Notes under the pieces: generated by a model
Told to the model about the DNA's origin: nothing
Databases searched by the model: none
The model's input: only the letters and a program-made list of their open reading frames with translations
Assembly (NCBI RefSeq): GCF_000313755.1
Contig: NZ_AMZB01000136.1
Coordinates: forward strand, 293,049 to 357,048
Origin: Pseudomonas nitroreducens TX1
GTDB lineage: Bacteria; Pseudomonadota; Gammaproteobacteria; Pseudomonadales; Pseudomonadaceae
Length of the DNA stretch: 64,000 nt
Reading direction: 5' to 3'
Shown here: positions 28,334 through 38,350 of the stretch, in pieces
Position numbering within the stretch: the first letter of the stretch is position 1
How the letters are laid out: each line of letters starts with the position of its first letter
Translations under genes and position numbers: made by a program

Positions 28334-29004
28334 GCATCCGCCCGCGCCCGGCCCCAGGCGCGGATGCCACCCCCCGACCCGGCCAGCTCGCCGGCGGCCG
28401 CAGCGGCGCCCGCCAACAGGGCGCGCTCGGCCGCATCGACTGGCCCGCCACCCTGCGCAATGGCCGCCCACAACGCCGCACGGATCTCGTGCTGCGCGCC
28501 CGCAGCCGCAAGCCCGGCGAGCTCTGGCTGGTGATAGTCGACGCCTCCGCCAGCACCCGTCGCCACGGCGCCCTCGCGCAGGCCAAGGGTCTGCTCGCTG
28601 ACACCTTCGAACAGGCCTACCGCCAACGCGCACGCCTCGCCGTGCTGCACGCCACCGGCGCACAAGCGCGCTGGTTGTGGCAAGGGCAGAAAGCATCCGG
28701 TCAATTGCAGGAGTGGCTGGAGCAACTGGGAGCCGGCGGCGGCACTCCGCTGGTCGAGGCAATCGAGCAAGCCCGCGAATGGCTGGACCGGCGCCAGCGC
28801 CAGAATCCGGGCGAACACCAGCGCCTGCTGGTGCTGACCGACGGCCGCCTGCGTGACTGGCCGGCGCTGCAGCCACTGAACTGCCCGACAGTGCTGGTGG
28901 ATATCGAGGGTGGCGTGGTCAGGCTTGGCCGCGCACAAAAACTGGCCGGCGAGCTGGGCGCGGAGTACCGGCGGATCGCTGAGATTTCCGCGCCCTATCG
29001 CTAG
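28258..29004 (+). CDS. VWA-domain chelatase subunit, ChlD C-terminal type
   Basis: A protein of up to 248 residues with a von Willebrand A fold. The MIDAS motif Asp95-x-Ser97-x-Ser99 is in VIVDASAST, with VLTDGRLRDW as the second metal site. The first 60 residues are basic and poorly ordered (RPRPAPGADATPRPGQLAGG), like the ChlD/CobT linker. The start at 28258 overlaps the ChlI gene, and a later non-ATG start is possible. It probably forms the D-type partner of the AAA+ subunit in cobalt insertion. Confidence 0.82.
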   Translation: MGRAARAEHCHGRTPATDGLAKKALSIRPRPAPGADATPRPGQLAGGRSGARQQGALGRIDWPATLRNGRPQRRTDLVLRARSRKPGELWLVIVDASASTRRHGALAQAKGLLADTFEQAYRQRARLAVLHATGAQARWLWQGQKASGQLQEWLEQLGAGGGTPLVEAIEQAREWLDRRQRQNPGEHQRLLVLTDGRLRDWPALQPLNCPTVLVDIEGGVVRLGRAQKLAGELGAEYRRIAEISAPYR

Positions 29005-29010
29005 GAACCC

Positions 29011-29634
29011 TCAGGGCTCCCCATTGCGCCCGTGCAGCAGGAACCCGGGCCGCTCGCTCAGGCGCTCGTAATAAGCCGCCACGGCCGGCAACTCCGGACG
29101 CTGCATGGGTGTCAGGTACCAGCGGTTCACCGACAGTCCGATGACGACATCGGCGAGGCTGAAGCAAGCCCCGGTGACGAACGCGCCGGTGTGGGCCAGC
29201 TGTCGATCCAGCAGGGCCATGCAGTGGTTCCATTGCGCCTCGCTCAGGGCGATGGCGGACTCGTCGGTGTGGCTTGGGCTGTTGCGCACCCTGGCCGTGA
29301 ACACGTAACGCCAGGCGCTGTTCAGCTCGGTGGCCTGCCAGCCCATCCATTGCTCCACCAGCGCGCGCCCGCGGGGTGAGGTGGGCAGCAGTTCGTCGAG
29401 TGGGTACTGGGTGGCGAGATAGCCACAGATGGCATTGGATTCCCAGAGCACGAAGTCGCCGTCGATGAGGACCGGCACCATGGCGTTGGGGTTGAGGGCG
29501 ATGAATTCCGCCGAAGCGGTTGAGCGGAAGCCCGTGCCCCAGTCTTCCCGCTCGTAGAGCAGGTTCAGCTCGGCGCAGGTCCAGAGCACCTTGCGCACGT
29601 TGATCGATGAAGCACGGCCGAGGATTCGCAGCAT
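29011..29634 (-). CDS. Glutathione S-transferase family protein
   Basis: A 207-residue protein with a thioredoxin-like N-terminal domain (MLRILGRASSINVRKVLWTC, MVPVLIDGDFVLWESNAI) and an all-helical C-terminal domain. VPVL and ESNAI mark the glutathione site. Start 29634 fits the family N-terminus. It converges with the VWA gene and has no evident link to cobalamin. Substrate unknown. Confidence 0.88.
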   Translation of the reverse strand: MLRILGRASSINVRKVLWTCAELNLLYEREDWGTGFRSTASAEFIALNPNAMVPVLIDGDFVLWESNAICGYLATQYPLDELLPTSPRGRALVEQWMGWQATELNSAWRYVFTARVRNSPSHTDESAIALSEAQWNHCMALLDRQLAHTGAFVTGACFSLADVVIGLSVNRWYLTPMQRPELPAVAAYYERLSERPGFLLHGRNGEP

Positions 29635-29708
29635 GGTGTCACTCCCTGTGAAAACCGGGGCCCAGCATAGAGACTGGCGGGGCGCCGGAGAAGCATCGTG
29701 ACGACGTT

Positions 29709-29879
29709 CGTAGGGGCGAGCTTGCTCGCGAAGCACTACGAGGCTGTGAACACCGCGTAGCCGGGTCGTTCAATGGAACCGCCGGAGCGGTGCGATTGCA
29801 GAGGGAACAACCCGCGGCGACGCAATCGCTCACATCTGCAGGCAACACGGGGGCGCGCGCGAGCAAGCGCACTCCTACG
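29709..29879. repeat. Degenerate long REP doublet next to cobK
   Basis: CGTAGGGGCGAGCTTGCTCG at the left and an eroded inverted REP (GAGCAAGCGCACTCCTACG) at the right are 120 bases apart, longer than the other doublets. The right REP runs into the cobK stop codon. Nothing else is seen in this 240-base gap. Confidence 0.8.
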
Positions 29880-30600
29880 AAAGGCAGCGCTTGAGCTCCG
29901 ACCAGAGCGACTCCACGCTGTCGAACTCCCGATCCACCGTGGGCAACGCCGGCCGCGCCACGATCAGCACCGGCACACCGCGCTCGCGGGCGACCTGCAA
30001 CTTCGGCTCGGTGGCCTGGCTGCCGCTGTTCTTGCTCACCAGCACGTCGGTGCCCAGGCCAGTGAACAGCTCGCGCTCGCCTTCCAGGGTGAACGGCCCG
30101 CGCGCGCCGAGCACGTCTGCACGGGCGGTGCCGGGCAGGCTTTGCAGGCAGCGCACGGTCCAGTGCTGGTGGGTGGGAATCTCGCCCAGGTGCTCCAGCG
30201 GCTCGCGACCCAGAGTGAACAGCGGGCGGTGAAACGCCTTCAGTGCCTCGATCAGCGCCCCCCAATCGGCGACCTGCCGCCAATCGTCGCCCTCGCCCGC
30301 CTGCCAGCCGGGGCGGCGCAGCGCCCAGCACGGCACGTTGGCCAGTTGCGCGGCGCGGGCGGCGTTGGCGCTGATCTGCGCGGCGTAGGGATGGGTCGCG
30401 TCGAGCAATAGGTCGAAACCGCGCTCGCGGATGAAGCCGGCAAGACCTTCTGCGCCGCCGTAACCACCCACGCGCACCTCGCAGGCCAGATCGTCCGGCA
30501 CCTTGCCCAGGCCGGCGAGGCTGTAGAGATGCTGCGTCCCCAGGCGCCGCGCGATGGCCAGCGCTTCGCCGATACCGCCCAGTAGCAGGACTCGTTTCAT
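29875..30600 (-). CDS. cobK: Precorrin-6A reductase CobK
   Basis: A 241-residue reductase with [20 protein letters not shown] at the N-terminus, then [18 protein letters not shown] and [14 protein letters not shown], all typical of CobK/CbiJ. It reduces precorrin-6A with NADPH. The ATG overlaps the cbiD stop. The TAG stop is formed by the conserved CGTAGGAG of a REP sequence, so the C-terminus may have been set by that insertion. Confidence 0.92.
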   Translation of the reverse strand: MKRVLLLGGIGEALAIARRLGTQHLYSLAGLGKVPDDLACEVRVGGYGGAEGLAGFIRERGFDLLLDATHPYAAQISANAARAAQLANVPCWALRRPGWQAGEGDDWRQVADWGALIEALKAFHRPLFTLGREPLEHLGEIPTHQHWTVRCLQSLPGTARADVLGARGPFTLEGERELFTGLGTDVLVSKNSGSQATEPKLQVARERGVPVLIVARPALPTVDREFDSVESLWSELKRCLS

Positions 30601-31700
30601 CGAACCTCCAGCGCTTCGCCCACCAGGTTGCCCTGGCGGTCGATGGCGAAGACTTCCAGTTGTACTTCGGCGGGCACGATGCGCCGGGCGAAGGCCAGTG
30701 CGCGGGCGCAGACGGCGTCACCGAGAGCGATGCCCTCGGCGCGGCAGAGCGCCAGCGCCTGCTGGCTGGTGTTGGCGTCGCGCATGCGTTGCTGCAGGTC
30801 CACCGAGGCCCCGATGGCCGCCGCCCACTCGGCGAGCTGCGGCAGGTCGATGCTGGAGTGACGGCTGTGCAGGTCCATGTGCCCGGCCGCGAGCTTGCTG
30901 ATCTTGCCGAAACCGCCGCAGAGGCTGAAACGCTCCACCGGCACCTTGCGCAGGTGCTTGAGCGCTGCACCGGCGAAGTCGCCCATCTCGATCAGCGCGG
31001 TGTCGTCGAAACCGTAGCGACGGCGCATGGCCTCCTCGCTGGCGTTGCCGGTGCAGGCGGCGAGATGGCGGAAACCGTTGGCGCGGGCGACGTCGATGCC
31101 CTGCTGGATCGACGCGATATAAGCCGAGCAGGAGAACGGCCGGACGATGCCGGTAGTGCCGAGGATCGACAGGCCGCCAAGAATGCCCAGCCGCGGGTTC
31201 ATGGTCTTGAGCGCCAGCTCGGCACCGCCCTCGACATGGATGGTGACGTCGAAGCCACCGACATAGCCGCACTCGGCCGCCAGCGACGCGAGGTTGCTCC
31301 GCATCATCTGCCGTGGAACGGGGTTGATTGCCGGCTCGCCCACCGCGAGCACCAGCCCTGGCTTGGTGACGGTGCCGACGCCTTCTCCAGCGAAAAAGCG
31401 CACGCCCGGCTCATCGCTCAAGGCGACGCGCGCGAAGACCAGCGCACCGTGGGTCACGTCCGGATCGTCGCCGGCATCCTTCAGCGTACCGGCTTCGGCA
31501 CCGCCAGCGGTGAGTCGGCAGAACTCCAGGCGCAGGGTCGCGCTGCGCTCTTTGGGCAGGCTGATCTGCGCGGCGTCCAGCGCTTCACCGGTGAGCAGCA
31601 GGCGCGCCGCCGCCAGGCTGGTGGCGGTGGCGCAACTGCCGGTGGTGTAACCGCTGCGCAGCGGGCGGGGTTCTTCGGGCGTCTCGTCACGCATGGTCAT
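30597..31700 (-). CDS. cbiD: CbiD C1-methyltransferase
   Basis: A 367-residue protein with the family signature [16 protein letters not shown] near residue 18 and [15 protein letters not shown]. CbiD is the anaerobic-pathway enzyme for C1 methylation. Here it stands beside the aerobic-type CobG and CobN, where it may replace CobF, which is not in the window. It is joined to cobL and cobK by ATGA overlaps on both sides. Confidence 0.93.
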   Translation of the reverse strand: MTMRDETPEEPRPLRSGYTTGSCATATSLAAARLLLTGEALDAAQISLPKERSATLRLEFCRLTAGGAEAGTLKDAGDDPDVTHGALVFARVALSDEPGVRFFAGEGVGTVTKPGLVLAVGEPAINPVPRQMMRSNLASLAAECGYVGGFDVTIHVEGGAELALKTMNPRLGILGGLSILGTTGIVRPFSCSAYIASIQQGIDVARANGFRHLAACTGNASEEAMRRRYGFDDTALIEMGDFAGAALKHLRKVPVERFSLCGGFGKISKLAAGHMDLHSRHSSIDLPQLAEWAAAIGASVDLQQRMRDANTSQQALALCRAEGIALGDAVCARALAFARRIVPAEVQLEVFAIDRQGNLVGEALEVR

Positions 31701-32908
31701 TCGGCCAGGGGCTTGCGCACTTCCAGCAAGGTGATCGGCAACGCCGCGCGCCAGGTATCGAAACCACCGAGCGGCTGGGCCTGGGACACAGCCAGGCGGG
31801 TCAGCTCGCCGCCGATGCGCGCGCGCCAGCTCAGCAGCATGGACTCGCTCTGCAGGGTGACGGCGTTGGCGACCAGCCGGCCACCGGGCTTGAGTTGTTC
31901 CCAGCACTGTTCGAAGACACCGGGCAGGGTTACACCACCGCCGATGAAGATCGCGTCGGGGCGCTCCAGCCCCTGCAAGGCTTCCGGCGCGGCGCCGCAG
32001 ACCAGTTGCAGCGCCGGCACGCCGAGGCTGTCGCGGTTGAAACGGATATGCTCCTGACGCCCTTCGTTGGCTTCGATAGCCAGCGTTCGGCAGCTCGGAT
32101 GCGCGCGCATCCATTCGATGCCGATGGAGCCGCAACCCGCACCGACGTCCCACAGCAGCTCGCCGGGTTTGGGCGCCAGCCGCGCCAGGGTCACGGCGCG
32201 CACGTCGCGCTTGGTCAGTTGACCGTCATGGCGGTAGGCCTCGTCCGGCAGGCCGATGGTCAAGGGCAGACGAACCGCGGCTGAGGCGGCTACGCATTGC
32301 ACCGCAACGATATTCAGCGCAGCGGTCTCGCCCTGCGACCAGTCGCTCGCCAGCCCGTCAATACGTCGCTCCGCCTCTCCGCCCAGGTACTCGAGCACGC
32401 TCAGACGACTCGCGCCAAAACCTCGTTCGCGCAGCAGCGTGGCAATAGCCGCCGGGCTGCCGCCGTCATTGCTGAAGATCAGCAGCTTTGCTGCATCGTG
32501 GATTTGCGCGTTGAGCGCGGCCAATGGGCGTGCCACCAGCGACAGCAGTGTGCAGTCCTGCAACGGCCAGCCCATTCGTGCCGCGGCGAGAGAGGCGGAG
32601 GAAGGCGCGCAAAGCACGAGCATTTCCTCGGATGGAATCTGGCGGGCAAGGCTCGCGCCGACACCGAACAGCATCGGGTCTCCGCTGGCCAGCACGCAGG
32701 TCGGTTCGCCACGCCGGCGCAGTACCGGTTCCAGGCTGAACGGGCTCGGCCAGGCCCGGCGACGGGCGCCCAGGCAAGGCGGCAGCAACTCCAGCTGGCG
32801 TGGCGCGCCGATCACTTCGCTGGCGGCGAGCAGGGCGCGGCGGGCGGCCTTGCCGAGGCCGGCATAGCCGTCCTCGCCGATGCCGACGATGGTCAGCCAG
32901 GGCGTCAT
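31697..32908 (-). CDS. cobL: Precorrin-6Y C5,15-methyltransferase (decarboxylating) CobL
   Basis: A 403-residue two-domain enzyme. The N-terminal half is a tetrapyrrole methylase ([27 protein letters not shown]) and the C-terminal half is a CbiT-type methyltransferase with [17 protein letters not shown]. It methylates C5 and C15 and decarboxylates the acetate side chain. It heads the minus-strand cobL-cbiD-cobK operon, divergent from cobG. No riboswitch is seen on its own strand. Confidence 0.94.
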   Translation of the reverse strand: MTPWLTIVGIGEDGYAGLGKAARRALLAASEVIGAPRQLELLPPCLGARRRAWPSPFSLEPVLRRRGEPTCVLASGDPMLFGVGASLARQIPSEEMLVLCAPSSASLAAARMGWPLQDCTLLSLVARPLAALNAQIHDAAKLLIFSNDGGSPAAIATLLRERGFGASRLSVLEYLGGEAERRIDGLASDWSQGETAALNIVAVQCVAASAAVRLPLTIGLPDEAYRHDGQLTKRDVRAVTLARLAPKPGELLWDVGAGCGSIGIEWMRAHPSCRTLAIEANEGRQEHIRFNRDSLGVPALQLVCGAAPEALQGLERPDAIFIGGGVTLPGVFEQCWEQLKPGGRLVANAVTLQSESMLLSWRARIGGELTRLAVSQAQPLGGFDTWRAALPITLLEVRKPLAE

Positions 32909-33019
32909 GACATGTCCTCATGGGTGCGACGTTCGATCCGACGGGCAGGCTTTTCCTGCCTTCGGGCAAAGCAGGCATAATACCCGCTTCGTCGGTGCTC
33001 GTAGGACGCTTCACCTTTT

Positions 33020-33205
33020 GCGGTGAGGTTTCTCAGAGCCGAAGAGGGAACACGGTTAAGCCGTGGCTGCCCCCGCAACTGTAAGCAGCGAGTCCGCGCA
33101 ATGCGGCGACACGAGAACGAGGTTCCGTGCCGCCGGCCAGGCCACTGGGCAACCGGGAAGGCCGCGCTGGATGAGGACCTGCCAGCCAGGAGACCTGCCG
33201 ACGAA
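33020..33205 (+). promoter_or_regulatory. Cobalamin riboswitch for cobG-cobH-cobI-cobJ
   Basis: Blocks on plus: GAAGAGGGAACACGG, GTGGCTGCCCCCGCAACTGT, GCCACTGGG, GGGAAGGCC and B12 box CCAGCCAGGAGACCTGCCG (33182-33200). A TCCCC-TTCG-GGGGA hairpin at 33252-33269 follows before the cobG start and may be part of the expression platform. No U run follows it. Confidence 0.95.
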
Positions 33206-33303
33206 ACCAGTCGCGCGTGCAGACATCGAGCGGGGTGTATCGGTGTCGTGAAGTCCCCTTCGGGGGATTCGCAGGTCACCGCGACCCAGCCCTGGTGACC
33301 GCC

Positions 33304-34656
33304 GTGCAAGACCCTTCAGCCCTGCCCGTCCGCCCGCATGCCTGCCCCGGCCTGCTGCGCATCGTGGCCTCACGCGATGGCGGCATTTGCCGCATCAAGC
33401 TGCCCCGTGGACAACTCGACGCCAAGGCCGCGCGCGCCATCGCCCTGGCTGCCGAACGACATGCCGACGGCGTGCTGGAAGCAACCAACCGCGCCAACCT
33501 GCAGATTCGAGGCGTGCATGCCGGCGCCGAAAATGCGCTGAGCCTTGAATTGTTGGCCGCCGGCCTCGGCCCGCGTGAACTGGCGGCGGACGATGTGCGC
33601 AACCTGCTGGTCAGCCCTGCACTGGGCCTGGGCATGGGCATGGGCGGAGCTTTCGACGCGAGCCCGCTGGCCGCCCAACTGCTCGACCTGCTGGAGCGCA
33701 CCCCGCGTTTCCATGGCCTGTCACCCAAGTTCGGCGTCCAGCTGGACGGGGGCGAAGCACTGGCGATGCTGGAGCACCCCAACGATGTCTGGTTGTCGGC
33801 AATGTCCGACGACCCGGCGCCGCTGTTCGCCTTCGGCCTGGCCGGGTGTCCGCCACAACGCGAGACCGACCGCCCCGCCCTCGCCGCCGTGTCCGCCGGG
33901 CAGGTATCGCTACTGGTGGAAACCCTGCTGCACCTGTTCCTCGATCTCGCCGGCGACGGCCCGACGCGCATGCGCCAGCTGCGCGAAATGCTCGGCGACG
34001 ACGTGCTGCTGGAGCGACTGCAACAACGCCTGCCCTTCCAGCTGCAACTCGGACCGGTTGTGGATAACTGGCGACGTCCCGCACCGCAGGCTTTCGGCCA
34101 TCTTGGGATTCATCCCCAGCGCCAGCCGGAACGTGCCATGGTCGGAGCAGGATTCGTCCTCGGACGTCTGGACAGCACCACGCTGTTCGGCCTCGCCGAT
34201 CTCGCCGAGCGCTTCAGCGGCGGACAGCTGCGTCTGACGCCCTGGCAAAGTCTGATCCTGCCCAACCTGGCGCAGACCGACGCCGCGGTCGTACTCGGCG
34301 CGCTGGCCAATCTCGGACTGGTGATCGACGCCGCGCAGCCGCTGTCGCGCCTGATCGCGTGCAGCGGCTCCAGCGGGTGCGCACGCGGGCTGGCCGACAC
34401 CAAGGCCGACGCCCTTCGCCTGGCCGAGCGCCTACGCCACGCGCCCCCGGCCGGCGTGCACCTGTGCGGTTGCCCGCGCTCCTGCGCCGCCGCCCACATC
34501 GCCCCCTACACCCTGCTGGCCGTCGCCGACGGCCGCTATGACCTGTTCCGTCGCGCCGTTGGCGTGGCCGGCTTCGGCCAGCCGCTGGCGCGCAACCTTT
34601 CCCTCGAGGCCGCCGGCAACCTGCTGGCCGCCCCCGGAGCCCCCACCGATGCTTGA
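33304..34656 (+). CDS. cobG: Precorrin-3B synthase CobG
   Basis: About 450 residues. A ferredoxin-dependent sulfite/nitrite-reductase-like fold in which the [4Fe-4S] ligands fit C353-x5-C359 and C390-x3-C394 (CSGSSGC, CPRSC). CobG uses oxygen for ring-contraction preparation in the aerobic pathway. GTG at 33304 has GGTGA five bases upstream; GTG at 33295 is nearly as good. The stop overlaps the cobH start by eight bases. Confidence 0.9.
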   Translation: MQDPSALPVRPHACPGLLRIVASRDGGICRIKLPRGQLDAKAARAIALAAERHADGVLEATNRANLQIRGVHAGAENALSLELLAAGLGPRELAADDVRNLLVSPALGLGMGMGGAFDASPLAAQLLDLLERTPRFHGLSPKFGVQLDGGEALAMLEHPNDVWLSAMSDDPAPLFAFGLAGCPPQRETDRPALAAVSAGQVSLLVETLLHLFLDLAGDGPTRMRQLREMLGDDVLLERLQQRLPFQLQLGPVVDNWRRPAPQAFGHLGIHPQRQPERAMVGAGFVLGRLDSTTLFGLADLAERFSGGQLRLTPWQSLILPNLAQTDAAVVLGALANLGLVIDAAQPLSRLIACSGSSGCARGLADTKADALRLAERLRHAPPAGVHLCGCPRSCAAAHIAPYTLLAVADGRYDLFRRAVGVAGFGQPLARNLSLEAAGNLLAAPGAPTDA

Positions 34657-35275
34657 TTACATTCGCGACGGCCAGGCGATCTACCGCCAGTCCTTCGCCA
34701 CCATTCGCGCCGAAGCCGACCTGTCCGCCATCCCCGCGGACCTCGAGAAACTTGTCGTGCGGGTGATCCACGCTTGCGGCATGGTCGATGTGGTGCAGGA
34801 CCTGCGCTTCTCCGAAGGTGCCGGTGCCATCGGCCGTGCAGCCCTGGCCAACGGCGCACCGATCCTCTGCGATGCGCGGATGGTCGCCGAGGGCATCACC
34901 CGCGCGCGCCTGCCGGCCCACAACGAGGTGATCTGCACGCTCAACGATCCGGACGTTCCGGAGCTCGCCCGCGAGCTGGGCAACACCCGCTCGGCGGTGG
35001 CGCTGGAGCACTGGCGCGAGCACCTGGAAGGCAGCGTGGTGGTGATCGGCAACGCGCCGACCGCCCTCTTCTACCTGCTGGAAATGCTCGATGCGGGCGC
35101 GCCGAAACCGGCGCTGATCCTCGGCTTTCCGGTGGGCTTCGTCGGCGCCATGGAGTCCAAGGACGCCCTCGCCGCCGACAGCCGTGGCGTGCCCTATGTG
35201 ATCGTGCGCGGTCGCCGCGGCGGCAGCGCGATGGCCGCCGCCGCGGTGAACGCCCTGGCCACGGAGGTGGAATGA
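34649..35275 (+). CDS. cobH: Precorrin-8X methylmutase CobH
   Basis: A 208-residue isomerase that moves the C11 methyl to C12, giving hydrogenobyrinate. [20 protein letters not shown] and [10 protein letters not shown] carry the conserved His of the active site. [12 protein letters not shown] is a second family motif. The start at 34649 overlaps cobG and the stop overlaps cobI (ATGATG), so the genes are tightly coupled. Confidence 0.95.
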   Translation: MLDYIRDGQAIYRQSFATIRAEADLSAIPADLEKLVVRVIHACGMVDVVQDLRFSEGAGAIGRAALANGAPILCDARMVAEGITRARLPAHNEVICTLNDPDVPELARELGNTRSAVALEHWREHLEGSVVVIGNAPTALFYLLEMLDAGAPKPALILGFPVGFVGAMESKDALAADSRGVPYVIVRGRRGGSAMAAAAVNALATEVE

Positions 35276-36015
35276 TGGCGGGCCGTCTCATCGGCCTGGG
35301 CGTCGGCCCGGGCGACCCGGAACTGCTGACCCTCAAGGCCCTGCGCCTGCTGCGCGCGTCCCCGGTGATCGGCTACTTCGTGGCCAAGGCCAAGCACCAT
35401 GCCGGCCAGGGCGGCAATGCCTTCGCCATCATCGAGGAGCACCTGCTCGCCGAGCAGCAGCGCCTGCCGCTGGTCTACCCCGTAACCACCGAGAAACTGG
35501 AGCCGCCGCTGACCTACGAGGGCGTGATCAGCGACTTCTACGACACCGCCGCCGCAGAGGTCGCCGCGCACCTGGACGCCGGCCGCGACGTGGCGGTGAT
35601 CTGCGAGGGCGACCCGTTCTTCTACGGCTCCTACATGTACCTGCATGACCGTCTTTCGGACCGGTATGACACCGAAGTCGTGCCCGGCGTCTGCTCCATG
35701 CTCGGCAGCGCGGCGGTGCTCGGTGTGCCGCTGGTGTACCGCAACCAGAGCCTGTCGGTGCTGTCCGGCGTGCTGCCTGAAGAGGAGCTCAAGCGCCGCC
35801 TGGCCGACGCCGATGCGGCGGTGGTGATGAAGCTGGGGCGCAACTTCGACAAGGTCCGCCGCGTGCTGCGCGAACTGGGCCGCGATGGCGGCGCCCACTA
35901 CGTCGAGCGAGCGACCATGCGCGAGCAGCGCATCGTCGCGCTGGACGATGTGGACCCGATGGCTTCGCCCTACTTCTCGATGATCGTCATCCCCGGCCAG
36001 CGGTGGAACGGCTGA
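35272..36015 (+). CDS. cobI: Precorrin-2 C20-methyltransferase CobI
   Basis: A 247-residue tetrapyrrole methylase with [19 protein letters not shown] at the start and [14 protein letters not shown] for the SAM site. It methylates C20 of precorrin-2. The ATGATG start allows either codon; GGAGG is four or seven bases upstream. The stop shares one base with the cobJ start. Confidence 0.95.
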   Translation: MMAGRLIGLGVGPGDPELLTLKALRLLRASPVIGYFVAKAKHHAGQGGNAFAIIEEHLLAEQQRLPLVYPVTTEKLEPPLTYEGVISDFYDTAAAEVAAHLDAGRDVAVICEGDPFFYGSYMYLHDRLSDRYDTEVVPGVCSMLGSAAVLGVPLVYRNQSLSVLSGVLPEEELKRRLADADAAVVMKLGRNFDKVRRVLRELGRDGGAHYVERATMREQRIVALDDVDPMASPYFSMIVIPGQRWNG

Positions 36016-37664
36016 TGCGCGCTGCCATCGTCATTCTTGGCCAGGGCGCGCTGGCCACCGCGCGACGCCTGCAGGACGTTTATCCACAGGCACGCGTATT
36101 GGGTCTGAAAGACCGCGTCGAAGGCGCCGATGAGTCCTACTCAAACTTCGGCGATATCCTGCGCCAGCTCTACCGCGACGACACCTCGATCATCGCCCTG
36201 TGCGCCGCCGGCATCGTCATCCGCACCCTCGCCCCCCTGCTCAGCGAGAAGGGCGCAGAGCCACCGGTGCTTGCCGTGGCCGAAGACGGCAGCGCCGTGG
36301 TGCCGCTGCTCGGCGGGCTGGGTGGGGTGAACCGCATGGCCCGCGAGATCGCCGCCGCGCTGGACGTGGCGCCCGCCATCACCACCAGCGGCGAATTGCG
36401 CTTCGGCGCCTGCCTGCTGGACCCGCCGCCGGGCTATGCGCTGGCTGACATCGAACAGGGCAAGCGCTTCGTCTCCGACCTGCTGGGCGGCGACACCCTG
36501 CGCATCGAAGGCGACGCGCCCTGGCTGGACGAGTTGGACCTGCCGCTGGCCGACGATGCCGCGCACACCCTGCGAATCGATGCCCGCGCCGAAGGCATCG
36601 CGCAGAACGAGCTGCGCATCCATCCGCGTATCGTCCTCGCCCACGTCACGCTGGTTGACTCGCAGTTGCCCGAGCGCATCCGCCAGGGCCTGGCGCAGGC
36701 CGGGCTGGCCGAGGCGTCGCTGGCCGCCGTGGTCGCGCCACGCTGCCGCATGGCCGATCCGGCACTGGCCATAGCTGCCGCAGAGCTGAATGTTCCGCTG
36801 CGCTTTGTCGAGCAGGACGCGACGTTGCCGCCGGAAGTGCTGCACGGCGATTCCTTCCATTTACACCGCGCCGCCACCCCGCTAGAGGCCCAGCGCATCG
36901 GTCAGCCGCGCGGACGACTCAGTGTCATCGGCCTGGGCCCCGGCGCCAGCGACTTCATGATCCCGGCAGTGCGCCGCGCGCTGGACGAAGCCCAGGACCT
37001 GCTCGGCTACGAAACCTACGTGAAGATGGCCGAGCCGCTGCGTGACGACCAGGTGCGCCACTGCACCGACAATCGCGAGGAGATGCAGCGCGCCCGCCAC
37101 GCCTTCGAACTGGCCGCCAGCGGCCGGCGCGTGGTGGTGATTTCCTCCGGTGACCCCGGTGTGTTCGCCATGGCCGCTGCGGTGATGGAGGCCCTGCACG
37201 AAAGCAGCGATCCACACTGGCATGGCGTGGAGCTGGAGGTACTGCCGGGTGTGTCCGCTGCGCTGGCCGCCGCGGCCAAGGCCGGAGCACCGCTGGGACA
37301 CGACTTCTGCCTGATTTCCCTGTCAGACAACCTCAAGCCCTGGGAAACCATCGAGTCGCGCCTGGACCATGCCGGCGCCGCCGACCTGGCCATGGCCTTC
37401 TACAACCCGATCTCCAAGGCGCGGCCATGGCAATTGGGCCGGGCACTGGAAATCGTCCGTCGCCACCGCACACCGGAAACGCTGGTGGTGCTCGGCCGCG
37501 ACATCGGTCGCCCGGCGGAGGCGCTGCGGGTCGTCACCCTGGGCGAACTGCTACCGGAGATGGTGGACATGCGCACCCTGGTGATCATCGGCTCGTCCCT
37601 GACCCGGCGCTTCCCCCGCGCCGGTGGCGGCGATTGGGTGTATACGCCGCGCTGGTACCGCTGA
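36015..37664 (+). CDS. cobJ: Fused CbiG / precorrin-3B C17-methyltransferase CobJ
   Basis: A 549-residue fusion. Residues 1 to about 285 are CbiG-like (IVILGQGALATARRL, ALCAAGIVIRTLAPLL, APRCRMADPALAIAAAE). Residues from about 300 are a methylase (VIGLGPGASDFMIPAV, VISSGDPGVFAMAAAV) for C17 methylation and ring contraction. CbiG belongs to the anaerobic pathway but is fused in Pseudomonas. ATG at 36015 overlaps cobI by one base (TGATG). Confidence 0.93.
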   Translation: MRAAIVILGQGALATARRLQDVYPQARVLGLKDRVEGADESYSNFGDILRQLYRDDTSIIALCAAGIVIRTLAPLLSEKGAEPPVLAVAEDGSAVVPLLGGLGGVNRMAREIAAALDVAPAITTSGELRFGACLLDPPPGYALADIEQGKRFVSDLLGGDTLRIEGDAPWLDELDLPLADDAAHTLRIDARAEGIAQNELRIHPRIVLAHVTLVDSQLPERIRQGLAQAGLAEASLAAVVAPRCRMADPALAIAAAELNVPLRFVEQDATLPPEVLHGDSFHLHRAATPLEAQRIGQPRGRLSVIGLGPGASDFMIPAVRRALDEAQDLLGYETYVKMAEPLRDDQVRHCTDNREEMQRARHAFELAASGRRVVVISSGDPGVFAMAAAVMEALHESSDPHWHGVELEVLPGVSAALAAAAKAGAPLGHDFCLISLSDNLKPWETIESRLDHAGAADLAMAFYNPISKARPWQLGRALEIVRRHRTPETLVVLGRDIGRPAEALRVVTLGELLPEMVDMRTLVIIGSSLTRRFPRAGGGDWVYTPRWYR

Positions 37665-37685
37665 AGGCCGGCATGGCCGCTTTTC

Positions 37686-37763
37686 GTAGGAGCGAGCTTG
37701 CTCGCGAACGTTCCGGCACCGCAGCTACCGGGGAAATCTGTTCGCGAGCAAGCTCGCTCCTAC
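37686..37763. repeat. REPIN after cobJ
   Basis: GTAGGAGCGAGCTTGCTCGC and a perfect inverted copy surround a 34-base spacer. Near-identical in its arms to those at 3831 and 12099, so probably recently active. It separates the cob operon from the sigma factor gene. Confidence 0.95.
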
Positions 37764-37817
37764 AACAACACCGATCCGGCGAGCACGCTTGCAAATGACC
37801 AATGGCTTATTGAAAAT

Positions 37818-37836
37818 GCGATAAATTATCATTTGC
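37818..37836. promoter_or_regulatory. Possible Fur box before the ECF sigma gene
   Basis: GCGATAAATTATCATTTGC matches 11 of 19 positions of the GATAATGATAATCATTATC consensus, in an AT-rich patch 17 bases before the sigma factor ATG. FecI-type sigma genes are usually iron-repressed. The match is moderate. Confidence 0.5.
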
Positions 37837-37852
37837 AGCGTTTCGCTCGCCC

Positions 37853-38350
37853 ATGTCATCCACTTTCGATGTCCACGCGCTCTACAGTGACCATCACGGC
37901 TGGCTGCACAACTGGCTTCGCGGCCGGCTGGGCAACGCCGCCGATGCCGCCGATCTGGCCCAGGACACCTTCCTGCGCGTATTGCTCAGGCCGGAGCGCG
38001 TCGAACTGCATACCCCCCGCGCCTTCCTGCGTACCGTCGCCCGCGGCCTGGTCATCGATCACTGGCGACGCCAGGAACTGGAGCGCGCCTACCTCGACGC
38101 CATCGCCCATCTGCCGGAAGCGCAGGTACCCTCAGCGGAAGACCGGCACAACATCCTGCAACTGCTGGAAAACATCGCCCGCCTGCTCGACGGCCTCAAG
38201 CCGAAGGTGCGCAGCGCCTTCCTGCTGGCGCAGTGCGAAGGCATGCCCCACGCGAGAATCGCAGAGGAACTGGGCGTCTCGGTACGCTCGGTGGAGCGCT
38301 ACATCGCCGAGGCGCTGTTCCACTGCTACCAGCTGCGGTACGCCGAGTGA
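37853..38350 (+). CDS. FecI-like ECF sigma factor
   Basis: A 165-residue extracytoplasmic-function sigma factor. Region 2 has DAADLAQDTFLRVL and VIDHWRR; region 4 has ARIAEELGVSVRSVERYIAEAL. It probably directs transcription of the siderophore receptor gene at 39646 when the receptor signals through the anti-sigma factor. The stop overlaps the GTG start of the FecR gene. Confidence 0.92.
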   Translation: MSSTFDVHALYSDHHGWLHNWLRGRLGNAADAADLAQDTFLRVLLRPERVELHTPRAFLRTVARGLVIDHWRRQELERAYLDAIAHLPEAQVPSAEDRHNILQLLENIARLLDGLKPKVRSAFLLAQCEGMPHARIAEELGVSVRSVERYIAEALFHCYQLRYAE

